Assembly (NCBI RefSeq): GCF_012790675.1
Contig: NZ_CP046391.1
Coordinates: forward strand, 766,001 to 830,000
Direction: 5' to 3'
DNA length: 64,000 nucleotides
From: Anaplasma platys
Lineage (GTDB): Bacteria; Pseudomonadota; Alphaproteobacteria; Rickettsiales; Anaplasmataceae
A program made the position numbers and the translations under genes. Positions 11,400 through 21,285 of this stretch are shown one piece after another (the first letter of the stretch is position 1; every line of letters begins with the position of its first letter). The notes under the pieces were generated by a model. It saw only the letters and a program-made list of their open reading frames with translations. It did no database searches and was not told the origin of the DNA.

Positions 11400-11966
11400 C
11401 TATTCATTATTAAGGCTCTTCCTGCACATCCGCTGCCGACGGATAGACGAGCTGGACATAAAGTTTCTACCTGCCCTCACTATACCCCATCCGGATGAAA
11501 CTTCTCGAATACTTTCGTGGTTTGGGTGGGGAATGCGCTCTATTGCCGCGCAAAACGGTCGATGTATCACGTTATAGATATAGCCAGGACGCTCCAAAAA
11601 TATTATGGGCATCGTTACACATAATTCTTTCCACCTGAACCATTTATGCAGTCCTAAAATGACGTCGGTCCCTGCGATAAACACAAACTTTTCTGATGGA
11701 TGCCTCCGATGTAACTGCTGAACAACATCTATTGAACGCGCACTTTCTAGGTCATCAATGAGACGCATCTTGGCATAATTATACAGAAGAATCCTTACCT
11801 GCGCTTTTCTTTGTAATAATCCTTCACTACAGGCTGGCTTTAAGGAATTTCTTTTCGTCACGACCCACCAAACTTCTCGAAGATGCAAAAACTTCTGCAA
11901 TGTCGTCGCAACATGAATATGCCCCGCATGGGGCGGATCGAACGTTCCTCCGTAGATTCCTATCAT
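11400..11966 (-). CDS. nadD: Nicotinate-nucleotide adenylyltransferase
   Basis: Converts nicotinate mononucleotide and ATP to deamido-NAD, the substrate of NadE encoded at 26.9 kb. The nucleotidyltransferase start MIGIYGGTFDPPHAGHIHVA carries the (H/T)xGH site, and FMSSSSIRRQ near the C-terminus is the family SSTxIR motif; FIAGTDVILGLHKW is the GxDxL-xLxxW element. I start at ATG 11966, where the family normally begins; upstream in-frame codons up to 12017 add a non-conserved 17 residues. Length 188 residues, usual for NadD. It shares strand with pdxJ. Confidence 0.92.
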   Translation of the reverse strand: MIGIYGGTFDPPHAGHIHVATTLQKFLHLREVWWVVTKRNSLKPACSEGLLQRKAQVRILLYNYAKMRLIDDLESARSIDVVQQLHRRHPSEKFVFIAGTDVILGLHKWFRWKELCVTMPIIFLERPGYIYNVIHRPFCAAIERIPHPNHESIREVSSGWGIVRAGRNFMSSSSIRRQRMCRKSLNNE

Positions 11967-12187
11967 GTATACTAAAAAACCCACCATACCCGAATAACAC
12001 CTCATTATTATACACATTAAGTAATCATGCCTCTACGGTTGATCGTAAAGAAATTAACTATTGCGTATTGTAAGTAAAAAAGAATACAATTTTATGTCCG
12101 TGTCCAGCTTGTGGGAAAGGGCTCACGTGCGCGGTTTGGGCTAACGCGGGGCTGTGCCTATCAATTGATTCATTGTGAGGTATGATA

Positions 12188-12847
12188 ATGAGGAATCACC
12201 CCATCGACCTAGGTTTACGTTTGGGTTTGAATGCGACAACACTAGCAAAAATATGCCATTCTGAAACCGAAAAGATTGATGTTGCAATAACCAATGATTT
12301 CACCGCGTGGCTTGACAGAACACTGAGTTTGTGTCGCACGTCTAGCAATCATCAACTTCGGGAGATTGCTCTATGTTTGGACAGTAACGCTGACATAAAA
12401 AAAGCAAAGGATAACATGTCGGTGCTATGGCGTATGTACTACGGATCGTCATTCCGCCTATATTTGGTGGGTGCTTTTGGCCAAGAGAAAACTGACGCAA
12501 CTTATGCCTGGGCCAGCGCCAACTTGACATCAAACTCTAGGGCATGTTTGCTCTATGCAAACATGTATAAGTTATCAGCGTTTTCAGATTTCAAGAAACA
12601 CTTGGCAAGGCTTTCGACCCAAGAGCACCAACTACTGGTCAAGCTTGTAGATGCCGTAACCAATACACCATGTCTTGTAGAATGTAATCCGTTGCATAAC
12701 CAACAGCTGCGCAGCCAAGTTACCGCTGACCAGGCATCGCTTAAAGATCGTGTTATCTCTAGCATCCTGCAAAAGTATATACTTAGCCACAGGGCACAGT
12801 TGATTTACTGCTGTGCCCATTGGTTGCGGGGAGGTGTTGCTTGCTGA
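12188..12847 (+). CDS. Hypothetical protein, mostly helical, unrecognised
   Basis: I do not recognise this 219-residue protein. The frame is long, has no rival, and begins with a GAGG site placed 7 bases before ATG 12188 (an ATG two codons earlier at 12182 is too close to that site). Composition suggests a soluble, largely alpha-helical protein with no signal peptide or membrane span; it has eleven or so Cys residues concentrated toward the C-terminus, ending in AQLIYCCAHWLRGGVAC. An 8-bp perfect inverted repeat (12792-12799 with 12811-12818) lies inside the last codons and may act in transcript ending. The neighbours, nadD and dnaA on the opposite strand, give no hint. It may be a lineage-specific Anaplasmataceae protein. 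Confidence 0.6.
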   Translation: MRNHPIDLGLRLGLNATTLAKICHSETEKIDVAITNDFTAWLDRTLSLCRTSSNHQLREIALCLDSNADIKKAKDNMSVLWRMYYGSSFRLYLVGAFGQEKTDATYAWASANLTSNSRACLLYANMYKLSAFSDFKKHLARLSTQEHQLLVKLVDAVTNTPCLVECNPLHNQQLRSQVTADQASLKDRVISSILQKYILSHRAQLIYCCAHWLRGGVAC

Positions 12848-13711
12848 TACGTACGTAGTGCGTATTTTTATCCACCCCTCCCCAAGAACTTAGATGTATA
12901 TCGGCTGCTATAGCCCAACTAAAAGTGTATAGGGTTAGATCTTGAAAAACACAAACCATAAAACTGCTAAGTTTTATCCACATGGCCTGGCGCAAGATGC
13001 TTCCATGAGCGCATCACCGCGCTGGGTAGTGTCTGTACAAACACGCGAGTTTAAGCCCTTGATAAACACATAAGAGTAGCAACACAAAAAGTACTACCGC
13101 CAGACTAGCTATCATCTGTGGCACTGTTTTATTCCAAGCATCGCAACAACTAGCAAGCAATTGCTTTTTCTAACCACAGGTTACAACATGATTTAGGGTA
13201 TCACCAAAACAACAATAGGACACACATGGACCTGAGAACTAATCTTCAGCGCCGGCACAGGGGCAACTTATTCCTTCCACGCACTGCAATTCGCCTTCGG
13301 AACTGTACCACGATTGTGTACTGCTCACGAGTCACCACTTAACGGCTTACAGTACGAGCAGTCAATGTGCAAAAACATGAGAGCTACAGCGCAACTCTAT
13401 GCTAACAATTTAGCACCATTACACATGCAACTTATACAGTCACAGCAATACAAAAACCTCACCCACCTGTAGGACAGTTCTTGTTTTCGCACTACCCTAC
13501 TACCTACTAAGTGTCAACAGCACAAAAACAGGGATCACACCTTAGAAAAAGCCAAAACAAACGTCCTGCAACACCACACGCTGAACAGACATATCATGCT
13601 ACAAAGTAAAGCAGAGAACCGAAGCACCAACTGAAACTTCAATCCCATCCACAACATGCCAGCAGATTGAGAAACGGCAAGTGTCTCTTTAGAGTCACAC
13701 TAATCCCGCAA
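12848..13711. other. A+C-rich non-coding gap between convergent genes
   Basis: About 860 bp lie between the hypothetical gene and the end of dnaA. The plus strand is rich in A and C. It holds one exact match to the DnaA-box consensus TTATNCACA (12974-12982) and one near match (12868-12876). I see no gene. Confidence 0.45.
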
Positions 13712-15142
13712 CTACCGCAGCATACGAATGAGAAGGTTTATATCACCAGCAAGCTTCGTATCCGTATCTATAAACTTTTCTATCTGCTTCACTGCGTGGA
13801 TAACCGTTGCATGATCACGACCACCAAAACTTTTGCCAATATCGGGCAGGCTTTTTTGGGTTAAACGCTTACTCAAATACATCGCTATCTGCCGAGGCCT
13901 AGCTAGTGCCCTAAGACGACGCGAAGAAAACATATCTTCCAGTTTTATACCAAAAAACTCCGCTACCTTCTTCTGTATTGAATCAATAGTAACCAATCGG
14001 TGATTAGCACGCAAAAGATCGGCTAAAATATCACTAGCAAGCTCCACGGTAACACTGCTTCCCACCAGGGACGAATGCGCCACGACCTTGTTCAGCGCCC
14101 CTTCCAACTCGCGAATGTTGGACTTTATGTTCTTCGCGAGAAACTCTAAAACCTCATTGGGAACATCTATACGCATCTTTTCTACCTTGAGTTGCAATAT
14201 TCCCAAGCGCAATTCAAAAGTAGTCTCATTAATATCAGCGACAAGCCCCCACCCCAGCCTTGACTTAATTCTATCTTCAACACCATCCAAATCACTGGGT
14301 GAGCGGTCCGCTGAGATCACCAGCTGCTTACTTTGATCTATAAGCGCATTGAAAGTATGGAAAAACTCCTCCTGCGTGCTGTCCTTCCCACTGATGAACT
14401 GCACATCGTCCACCATGAGTATATCAACAGAACGGAACTGCTCTTTGAATTGCATAATGTCCTTGCTACGCAGAGCAGTAACATACTGATACATAAATTT
14501 TTCCGCAGATAAATACGCTATCTTGCGTTTCGCCGAAGAACCAAGAACATACCAGGCTATAGCATGCATCAGGTGCGTCTTTCCAAGCCCCACGCCTCCA
14601 TATAAGAATAGTGGATTGCTCCCGGAAATCGGCTCTGTAGATTCAGCAACGCGCCGCGCTGCAGCAAAAGCCAATTCATTTGGTTTACCAACAACAAAGT
14701 TATCAAAAGTAAAACGGGGATCCAATGGCGAACTTAGATGCTCATATGTTCCCGCAGCACGCTGACCCGCAGCGCTTTCCATGATTAAAGGAGCACTCTT
14801 TATTACGCTACTACCAGAAGACTTCTCAGCTGTGTCCCTATTTTCAATACAGATATCAACGCAATAGATGAGGCTATTCTCTTCTTGCCAAAACTTTAGA
14901 ATCCGATCCATGTAATGAACCAGAATCCACTCCTTTATAAACCTGGTAGGAACTACCAAAACTACCTTGCCGTTCTCATCCCCAACATAAGATAACGAGC
15001 TCAGCCAACTGTCATATACCGCCGCGCCATAAAACTCTCGCAGCTTTTTCTGGATATTTCTCCAAGACTTACAGCCATCGTAGCCCCGGCTCTCCTCTAA
15101 AACACCAGCATGAGAACCAGCTGCATCGGCACTACCCACCAT
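13712..15142 (-). CDS. dnaA: Chromosomal replication initiator DnaA
   Basis: AAA+ initiator that binds DnaA boxes and opens the origin. Domain I (residues 25-95) begins [20 protein letters not shown]; domain III starts [20 protein letters not shown] and carries Walker [10 protein letters not shown] at about 182-190 and Walker [12 protein letters not shown]; domain IV ends with the DNA-binding signature [16 protein letters not shown]. Length 476 residues is standard. The N-terminal start at 15142 includes about 25 residues before domain I; a slightly later start cannot be ruled out. It lies downstream of fabI on the same strand. In Rickettsiales the origin is generally not beside dnaA, so its presence here does not mark oriC. 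Confidence 0.96.
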   Translation of the reverse strand: MVGSADAAGSHAGVLEESRGYDGCKSWRNIQKKLREFYGAAVYDSWLSSLSYVGDENGKVVLVVPTRFIKEWILVHYMDRILKFWQEENSLIYCVDICIENRDTAEKSSGSSVIKSAPLIMESAAGQRAAGTYEHLSSPLDPRFTFDNFVVGKPNELAFAAARRVAESTEPISGSNPLFLYGGVGLGKTHLMHAIAWYVLGSSAKRKIAYLSAEKFMYQYVTALRSKDIMQFKEQFRSVDILMVDDVQFISGKDSTQEEFFHTFNALIDQSKQLVISADRSPSDLDGVEDRIKSRLGWGLVADINETTFELRLGILQLKVEKMRIDVPNEVLEFLAKNIKSNIRELEGALNKVVAHSSLVGSSVTVELASDILADLLRANHRLVTIDSIQKKVAEFFGIKLEDMFSSRRLRALARPRQIAMYLSKRLTQKSLPDIGKSFGGRDHATVIHAVKQIEKFIDTDTKLAGDINLLIRMLR

Positions 15143-15377
15143 AACTACAAACCCAAATCAAACAAACCCCTCTCACCGGCGCAACACGTAGCCTTGACAC
15201 CATATCTACACCAACATCAGGCAGGAGACAACCCTACCGGACGCACTCCAGCCTTAGCAACCATTTCCGCTAAAATAGTCCACCGCACATACACCCCCCA
15301 TCTAGTGAAAGCAAGACTCCATCCAAAAAATAGAAGAACTAATATCCCTCAAACTCAACAGAGACTCCAAGTCACTA

Positions 15378-16187
15378 TCACTCTCCCTTCTCAAAACAAA
15401 CGTCAAATGGCACATCTGCCACCCTGCTACCCATCACATGATATCCGCAGTCCACATGCAAAACTTCGCCTGTGGTACCACCTCCTAAATCACTCAACAA
15501 GTACAAGGCTGCACCTCCAACATCCTCAAGGCTAGTATTGCGCCTAAGCGGTGAGTTAAGCCTATTCCACGCAAGTACTGCATGAAAATCACTTATACCG
15601 GCAGAAGCCAAAGTCCTGACAGGCCCAGCGGAAAGTGCATTGACTCGTATCCGGCTAGCCCCTAAATCTACTGCTAAATATTTTACACTTGCTTCCAAAG
15701 CGGCTTTACAGACCCCCATGACGTTATAGTTGGGAATCACCTTCTCAGCACCGTAATAAGAAAGGGTCAAAATGCTACCCCCACTGGTCATTAGGGCCCC
15801 CGCCCTTCTTGCTACACACGTTAGGGAGTAACAGGATATATGCATAGACGTAACGAAGTTTTCGAGCGAGGTGTCCACATATCGGCCTTTTAGTTCATTT
15901 TTGTCAGAAAAGGCCACTGCATGCACAACGAAATCTACCGAGCCCCACTTTTTGGCAAGAACACCAAACATCTCGCCCACAGACTCCTCGGAGGACACAT
16001 CACAGGGAAGCACAAGATCAACACCGATAGACTCAGCCAGGGGATCCACCTTTTTCTTAATGGTTTCTGACAAATAAGTCATGGCAAGCTCTGCTCCAGC
16101 CTCGCTAAGAGACTTAGATATACCCCAAGCCAACGACCTGTTATTGGCAACCCCTAGAACGACACCTCTCTTACCACGCATGAGCAT
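15378..16187 (-). CDS. fabI: Enoyl-[acyl-carrier-protein] reductase (NADH)
   Basis: Reduces the trans-2 double bond in the last step of each type II fatty-acid elongation cycle. The SDR fold shows GVANNRSLAWGISKSL for dinucleotide binding, LPCDVSSEESV, and the divergent FabI active site: a Tyr in LSYYGAEKV plus Tyr-x6-Lys in NYNVMGVCKAAL. Later blocks INALSAGPVRTLAS-type (here VNALSAGPVRTLASAGI) and GGTTGEVLHVDCGYH match the family. I take ATG 16187 (MLMRGKRGVVLG), with GTG 16199 and ATG 16181 as alternatives. Length about 269 residues. tRNA-Asp lies 58 bp upstream on the same strand, and dnaA follows 235 bp downstream. Confidence 0.95.
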   Translation of the reverse strand: MLMRGKRGVVLGVANNRSLAWGISKSLSEAGAELAMTYLSETIKKKVDPLAESIGVDLVLPCDVSSEESVGEMFGVLAKKWGSVDFVVHAVAFSDKNELKGRYVDTSLENFVTSMHISCYSLTCVARRAGALMTSGGSILTLSYYGAEKVIPNYNVMGVCKAALEASVKYLAVDLGASRIRVNALSAGPVRTLASAGISDFHAVLAWNRLNSPLRRNTSLEDVGGAALYLLSDLGGGTTGEVLHVDCGYHVMGSRVADVPFDVCFEKGE

Positions 16188-16245
16188 ATCGGTACGCACA
16201 AACTACCCACTAACTCTCAACAACTCGTACTAGAAAACTACAACG

Positions 16246-16319
16246 CGGGAGTGACGAGACTCGAACTCGCGACCTCAAACGTGACAGGCTTGCGCTCTAA
16301 CCAACTGAGCTACACCCCC
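16246..16319 (-). tRNA. tRNA-Asp (anticodon GUC)
   Basis: A full 74-nt cloverleaf folds on the minus strand: acceptor GGGGGTG with CACTCCC (one G-U pair), D arm GCTC/GAGC, anticodon stem CAAGC/GTTTG enclosing loop CTGTCAC (anticodon GTC), and T arm GCGAG/CTCGT around TTCGAGT. The discriminator is G, as expected for tRNA-Asp. The 3' CCA is not encoded, so it must be added by CCA transferase. Confidence 0.96.
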
Positions 16320-16656
16320 ACAAGTCAAGCGACATGCTACTGACTTACAAATATGTTGTCAATCACAGTTTTGGCACCTAGTAAGCATTGAAAATTTTAC
16401 TAACACACATATAGTACGAGATATTAAAAATGGCCACTAGCCCCTATGATCGGTCTTTGCACTTCGATCACATAACTCATTGAAAATCTCACATTTTTTA
16501 AGAAAAACCATCTATAAATTACAATATTTGAGTTTATTGCACATAACACGTATTCGCCGCCTGCGGCGCACCTATAAACATAAGTTACTTTAGGAAATTT
16601 ATTAAAAGCAAAATCCAGCTCGACATGCAAAACACAGCCCCCACACAGCAGCAAAA
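16320..16656. other. Non-coding gap between tRNA-Asp and gatB
   Basis: About 340 A+T-rich bases; probably holds the tRNA-Asp promoter on the minus strand. An open frame (16424-16675, minus) overlaps the end of gatB but is not convincing. Confidence 0.4.
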
Positions 16657-18126
16657 CTATGTTTGTGGCTTGCACTGCTCCAACTTGCTTTTGATCAGAG
16701 TATTAACAATCTCAGGGTTCGCTTTGCCTTTTGTTTCCTGCATTACCTGTCCAACAAAGTAGCCAAACAGCTTCTCTTTACCTTGCAGGTATTCCTGCAC
16801 CTTTTCCGCATTTTTTTCTATTATACCGTCCACTACAGATGCCAGCACATTCTCATCAGCAATCTGTTTGAGGCCTTGTTCCTCAACAATATCAGCAGCA
16901 GACTTGCCCGTCTCAAACATGGAAGCAAAAACCTGCTTAGCAAGCTTGCCAGAAATTGTTCCATCCAAAATGAGGCTTAGTAACTCAGACATCTGTGCTG
17001 CATTTACAGGGGATTCCCCTATTCCAAGTCCATGCTTGTTCAGTGCCCCAAAAAGTTCACCTGTCACCCAAGACACAACCACATTCGCAGGGAGGCCACT
17101 CCCTACGATCTTATCGAAGTACTCAGCAACTTGTCTGTCAGAAACAAGAACTTCAGCATCATACCTCGACAGAGAATAGTCCTCAATGTATCTACGCATC
17201 TTCGCCGAAGGAAGTTCAGGCAGCGATAACCTCAACCGTTCAATAAACTCGAACGTAATATCCAGCGGCATCAAATCAGGATCTGGAAAATAACAATAAT
17301 CTCCCACATCTTCTTTAGTACGCATGGTCCTGGTTTCCCCTGTATCCACGTCAAACAGAAGAGTGCTCTGCGTCAATTCCATACCCTGCTCGAGCATTTC
17401 TACCTGTCGTTTTGCTTCATACTTGATGGCCTGCGTAGCGTATTTTATGGAATTTAGATTTTTAATCTCAGAACGTACACCAAAATCACAAGCGCCAACT
17501 CTGCGCACAGAAACATTGGCATCACACCGCAGGGCGCCGTTCTCCATATCCCCAGTACAGGTGCCAACGTATCTCAAAATGAGACGGAGCTTTTTAAGAT
17601 ACTCTGCAACTTCATCAGGGGAGCGAAAATCCGGATCCGTGACTATTTCCATGAGAGCAACCCCCGCTCGGTTAAAGTCTATACATGTGCTATCGCCGAC
17701 ATGCATGCTTTTTCCTGCATCCTGCTCAAGATGGATACGAGTTATACCGATTTCCTTGTTATTGGCAGACTCTTCCAGCACTACACGGCCTTTTGCCGCT
17801 ATGGGATGGTAAAATTGCGTGATTTGATAACCAGATGGAAGATCAGGATAGAAATAGTTCTTCCTATCAAAAACGGAGCGCTGGTTAACATCACATGAAA
17901 GAGCCAGAGCGGTCCTCACGGCTTGTTCAACACAGTATGAATTAACTACTGGTAACACGCCAGGCATCGCAACATCGAATAGCGCAACTTGCGTGTTTGG
18001 ATCAGCACACACAGCCGTTGACGCACCTGAAAACAATTTGCTATTAGAAACAACCTGCGCGTGGACCTCCAGACCTATCACCATCTCCCAATCGCCACTG
18101 TTCCCCTTGATAATTCCAGAAGACAC
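16657..18126 (-). CDS. gatB: Asp/Glu-tRNA amidotransferase subunit B
   Basis: Subunit B of GatCAB, which transamidates Glu-tRNA(Gln), and Asp-tRNA(Asn) in organisms that need it. Family blocks follow in order: [99 protein letters not shown] and EIKNLNSI. The C-terminal YqeY-like tail runs to [16 protein letters not shown]. The 489 residues match the usual length. It begins 5 bp after the end of the malonyl-CoA decarboxylase gene, so the two should be cotranscribed although they are unrelated in function. gatA and gatC are not in the window. Confidence 0.96.
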   Translation of the reverse strand: MSSGIIKGNSGDWEMVIGLEVHAQVVSNSKLFSGASTAVCADPNTQVALFDVAMPGVLPVVNSYCVEQAVRTALALSCDVNQRSVFDRKNYFYPDLPSGYQITQFYHPIAAKGRVVLEESANNKEIGITRIHLEQDAGKSMHVGDSTCIDFNRAGVALMEIVTDPDFRSPDEVAEYLKKLRLILRYVGTCTGDMENGALRCDANVSVRRVGACDFGVRSEIKNLNSIKYATQAIKYEAKRQVEMLEQGMELTQSTLLFDVDTGETRTMRTKEDVGDYCYFPDPDLMPLDITFEFIERLRLSLPELPSAKMRRYIEDYSLSRYDAEVLVSDRQVAEYFDKIVGSGLPANVVVSWVTGELFGALNKHGLGIGESPVNAAQMSELLSLILDGTISGKLAKQVFASMFETGKSAADIVEEQGLKQIADENVLASVVDGIIEKNAEKVQEYLQGKEKLFGYFVGQVMQETKGKANPEIVNTLIKSKLEQCKPQT

Positions 18127-18131
18127 TTATC

Positions 18132-19517
18132 TCACCCCTTCTTTAAGAGAGACGCTACCTCCCTAGAATATATAACTTTTCCATGTACAACATAAGACTC
18201 GTGATTATCGTCAATCTTCGATAACTCATAACTGTAATTGACCATAATTCCCAGAGATGCTGCAAGTCCCTTCTCCGAGGTATCAGCCATCCAGTTTATA
18301 CGCATTATTAGCGCCCCGTTACTCAAATGGAAATGCGCCACCGGATCAATTACCTTGCTCCCAGTCATAGTTTTGAGATAGTGCGCACATAGCTTCAACA
18401 GTATTTCTTGGTACAGCTCTGGAACATATCCCGCACCTCCATTCACCACATTCACCTGCTCAGACAAATCCACCGCAGAGCACAATATCCCTACGCTACG
18501 AAGAAAACCGTTACCTTCGGTCTCCAACACACCCATCAGCCACTTAACAAACCCAGGCACAGGAGAAAGTGTGGCATAGGTTTTTATACTAGGAAATTCT
18601 CCCGACAGCCTACTGACCACCCTTTTGATCAGGAAATTACCCAGATTGATCCCACTTAAACCGACCTGCGTATTAGATATTGAGTAGAAGATAGCCACCT
18701 TTGCAGACGTAGGATCTCGCTTAGGTACGCTCTCATCAAGCAAAGCCTGAATGTTATTGGATACGGACTCCACCAGAGCTACCTCCACAAATATCAGCGG
18801 CTCCTGAGGCATCTTATAGTGAAAAAACGCGAAGCACCGGCGATCTGAGTCCAACCTATATCTCAAATCTTCCCATGAGGAAATAGCATGGACCGCCTCG
18901 TACAAAATAAGCTTCTCCAAAAGCGATGCTGGCGAATCCCACGTTATATGGCGCAACTCAAGCAAGCCAACATCAAACAATGAAGAGAGCAAGCCCTTTA
19001 AATCCCTCTCCAGGGCAAAAAAATTCTCACCTCTACGGGAAAGGGAGATCACGTCTGCCCTCATCGAGACCAGAAACCTCACACCTTCAGACAGTGACAT
19101 AAACTGTTTCAAAATTCCCATCCTAGGCGAACACAAAACAGCTGCCAGCTCAAAGCGCAACTTTTCTTCTAGCTCAGGATCCGTATTGTTGACGTACGCG
19201 CTTATGCTCTGCTCTATGTCTTCCCTATTGGAACTAAATTGGTCATTCAACATCCGCAGAAATCTCGACTTTCCCGCCTCCGATAACTGCAGGTATAGGT
19301 TACCAAGGGATATAGTGTTGTGTCTGGCTTTGACCTCGCCCCCCTTAGGGCTCACACATTCGCGCATTTTGCTCAGCAGCTTGTCTATATCCTGGCTCCT
19401 GGACAGGTCCTCCCCTATGTTACCAACCCACGAAAGGATAACGTCGGTAACTTCATCCACAACCCTGGCAACGCTGCTAAGTGTCCGGTCCTTTATCTTT
19501 AGTATGGAACTCTCCAC
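18132..19517 (-). CDS. Malonyl-CoA decarboxylase
   Basis: Predicted to convert malonyl-CoA to acetyl-CoA and CO2. The 461 residues carry a helical N-terminal domain (to about residue 160) and a GNAT-like catalytic domain with the family blocks ECFAFFHYKMP-type (here RRCFAFFHYKM), EPLIFVEVALV, AIFYSISNTQVGLSGINLG, FLIKRVV, KTYATLSPVPGF and the catalytic His/Ser region HFHLSNGA. It is the first gene of a tight unit with gatB (5-bp gap). In an organism that makes fatty acids by the FabI pathway, this enzyme may limit malonyl-CoA or malonate; that role is inference. The family call is strong. Confidence 0.9.
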   Translation of the reverse strand: MESSILKIKDRTLSSVARVVDEVTDVILSWVGNIGEDLSRSQDIDKLLSKMRECVSPKGGEVKARHNTISLGNLYLQLSEAGKSRFLRMLNDQFSSNREDIEQSISAYVNNTDPELEEKLRFELAAVLCSPRMGILKQFMSLSEGVRFLVSMRADVISLSRRGENFFALERDLKGLLSSLFDVGLLELRHITWDSPASLLEKLILYEAVHAISSWEDLRYRLDSDRRCFAFFHYKMPQEPLIFVEVALVESVSNNIQALLDESVPKRDPTSAKVAIFYSISNTQVGLSGINLGNFLIKRVVSRLSGEFPSIKTYATLSPVPGFVKWLMGVLETEGNGFLRSVGILCSAVDLSEQVNVVNGGAGYVPELYQEILLKLCAHYLKTMTGSKVIDPVAHFHLSNGALIMRINWMADTSEKGLAASLGIMVNYSYELSKIDDNHESYVVHGKVIYSREVASLLKKG

Positions 19518-19825
19518 AAAGTAAGAACGGCTAGTTAGAATGCTGAGATGCTATAATATTTAGATTGCTTCGTCCATACCTAATTATGCCACAGCAACAT
19601 ACTGACACATCACACCATAGATGCCACCACACTTCAGGATGCGTAATGCACATGAGCAATAAAACAGCGCTCCTCCCGTAGAATAGCGCTTGCCGAGTTT
19701 ACCAACTCACGCTTGTGCCGTCACTCGTCTTCCGCACGCACCACCACTAAACGTAAGCTAGATTAAGAAACAAAAACTTGAACTGAATTTGTTAGAGGAT
19801 TAGTATTGTAGCCGTTTCTTGGAAC
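19518..19825. other. Divergent intergenic region before ssb
   Basis: Roughly 300 bp that should hold promoters for the leftward malonyl-CoA decarboxylase unit and for ssb. No further feature is seen. Confidence 0.45.
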
Positions 19826-20320
19826 ATGTTCTCAGCTATGTCTTCGTTGGGCGTCAATAAGGTTATTCTCATAGGGCATCTAGGAAAAGACCCCGATATA
19901 AGAGTAATGCAAAATGGAAAGGAGATGGCAAGCTTCTCCCTGGCAACGTCTGACAGCTGGGTGGACAAGTCTTCCGGTTCTCGCACAGAAAAAACCGAGT
20001 GGCATAACATAGTGGTGTTCAGCGAGGGACTGGTAAAAGTGGTCAAGACCTGTGCCCGCAAGGGGAGCAAAATATACCTTGAAGGCTCTCTTCGGACGAG
20101 GAAGTGGACTGATCAGAACAATAATGATCGCTATGTTACAGAGGTAGTTCTTCAGGGCTTCAACTCGGCTTTGTGTCTTCTAGATCCTAAGGGAGCTACC
20201 ACTGGCGATTATGGGCCTAGCATGGGAAGCGGGAGTGGTGAATCCCTTTCACGGGATAGCGGAGCAGCATGTAGCGACATGGATTTCGCAGATCCTGACA
20301 TGGATGAGATCCCATTTTAA
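19826..20320 (+). CDS. ssb: Single-stranded DNA-binding protein
   Basis: Coats single-stranded DNA during replication, repair and recombination. The OB fold begins GVNKVILIGHLGKDPDIR, with SFSLATSDSW, KTEWHNIVVFSE and KGSKIYLEGSLRTRKW as the standard strands. A low-complexity Gly/Ser linker follows, ending in the acidic protein-interaction tip DMDEIPF, where partner proteins dock. The 164 residues are typical. ATG 19826 is used; ATG 19838 (MSSLGVNKV) is an alternative closer to the family start. A strong hairpin sits directly after the stop. Confidence 0.96.
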   Translation: MFSAMSSLGVNKVILIGHLGKDPDIRVMQNGKEMASFSLATSDSWVDKSSGSRTEKTEWHNIVVFSEGLVKVVKTCARKGSKIYLEGSLRTRKWTDQNNNDRYVTEVVLQGFNSALCLLDPKGATTGDYGPSMGSGSGESLSRDSGAACSDMDFADPDMDEIPF

Positions 20321-21285
20321 CTTTAATCCTCGTAGGCGGCGCTGCGAGGTCGTGCATTGTCCAACAAGGGCTAGCCCGGGTGGCATGGCAGGTTGCTGGA
20401 AAAGCACAGAAAAAAGGGCCTTGTGCAACTTCTGAATGGCGTTTTTTTCCCAGAAAACAGAAGGAAAAAGTCTTCCCGTTATGGCATTTGAATTAGGCAG
20501 TGCATGCAGCCTTGACTTCAGGGGGTTTTGCAGCACTGTGATGTTCTTCGAACTCAAAAAAGCTACGGCCGCGCGCCCGCAAGTACTGACAACAAGGTCG
20601 GCTCTGCCAGCATATCTTGCTTTCTGCGGTGACACACAAGGGTAAAAGTGCCTAATGCAAAAAGCAGCATTTTGTCTATTAAGTAGCCATGAGATTCGAT
20701 TGCAATATGGCATTCGCAAGGCACATGGTACAAAAACGTGTTCCATCATTCGCTATGAATGCTCAACTTGATTAGGCTTTGTCAACCATTGAGAAAAGAA
20801 AGCTAACAGAAGCAAAATGCCCTCCTGGCATGAATTTTAGTTGTTACCAAAGTCTCATTGCCAAACGCTCAACCCCACACCCTAAAGGCACTGGCAAAAA
20901 TGGAAAACTCTCTAGTAACGCACAAAAAGCGTTTTTCAGTACCAGCATATCCCGTGCAAATACGTCTTTTAAGCATGCACCTCAAAGATCGGTTTTAGTG
21001 CTGCACTCTGTCCCCGTAATGCCATATATCTCACTACATTTGAATTTCCAGCCAAGGACTCAGCAGACACTAAGGATACATCAACTTCGCAGATCTAAGG
21101 CATGCTAAGCCTAACACTGCCAAGAATACCCATACAGGAAACCGCCCTGCGAAAGCAAGCCACCAGTTGCACTTTATCTCATAAAGCTTGCTGCAAATTT
21201 CACTCAGAAGATTCATTAAGAGCATATGAGTCTAACAGACACCGCTGTCACCTAGAGGATGTTTCACCTCCAAAGATAGTCAAAG
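20321..21285. other. Long non-coding gap between ssb and the MHS transporter gene
   Basis: Almost 1 kb between convergent genes. Apart from the hairpin after ssb I see only overlapping short open frames without family resemblance. Base composition changes within it, G-rich on the left and A+C-rich on the right. Confidence 0.45.
20328..20349 (+). terminator. Hairpin immediately after ssb
   Basis: CCTCGTAG (20328-20335) pairs with CTGCGAGG (20342-20349), eight pairs including one T-G, around a 6-base loop, eight bases past the ssb stop. There is no T-run after it, so it may stabilise the transcript end rather than terminate by itself. Confidence 0.45.

Noticed and set aside
16424..16675. Minus-strand 83-codon open frame downstream of gatB
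   Set aside because: Starts inside gatB, lacks a ribosome-binding site and is not family-like.
20249..20749. Minus-strand 166-codon open frame across the ssb end
   Set aside because: It overlaps ssb and its downstream hairpin and has no family resemblance.
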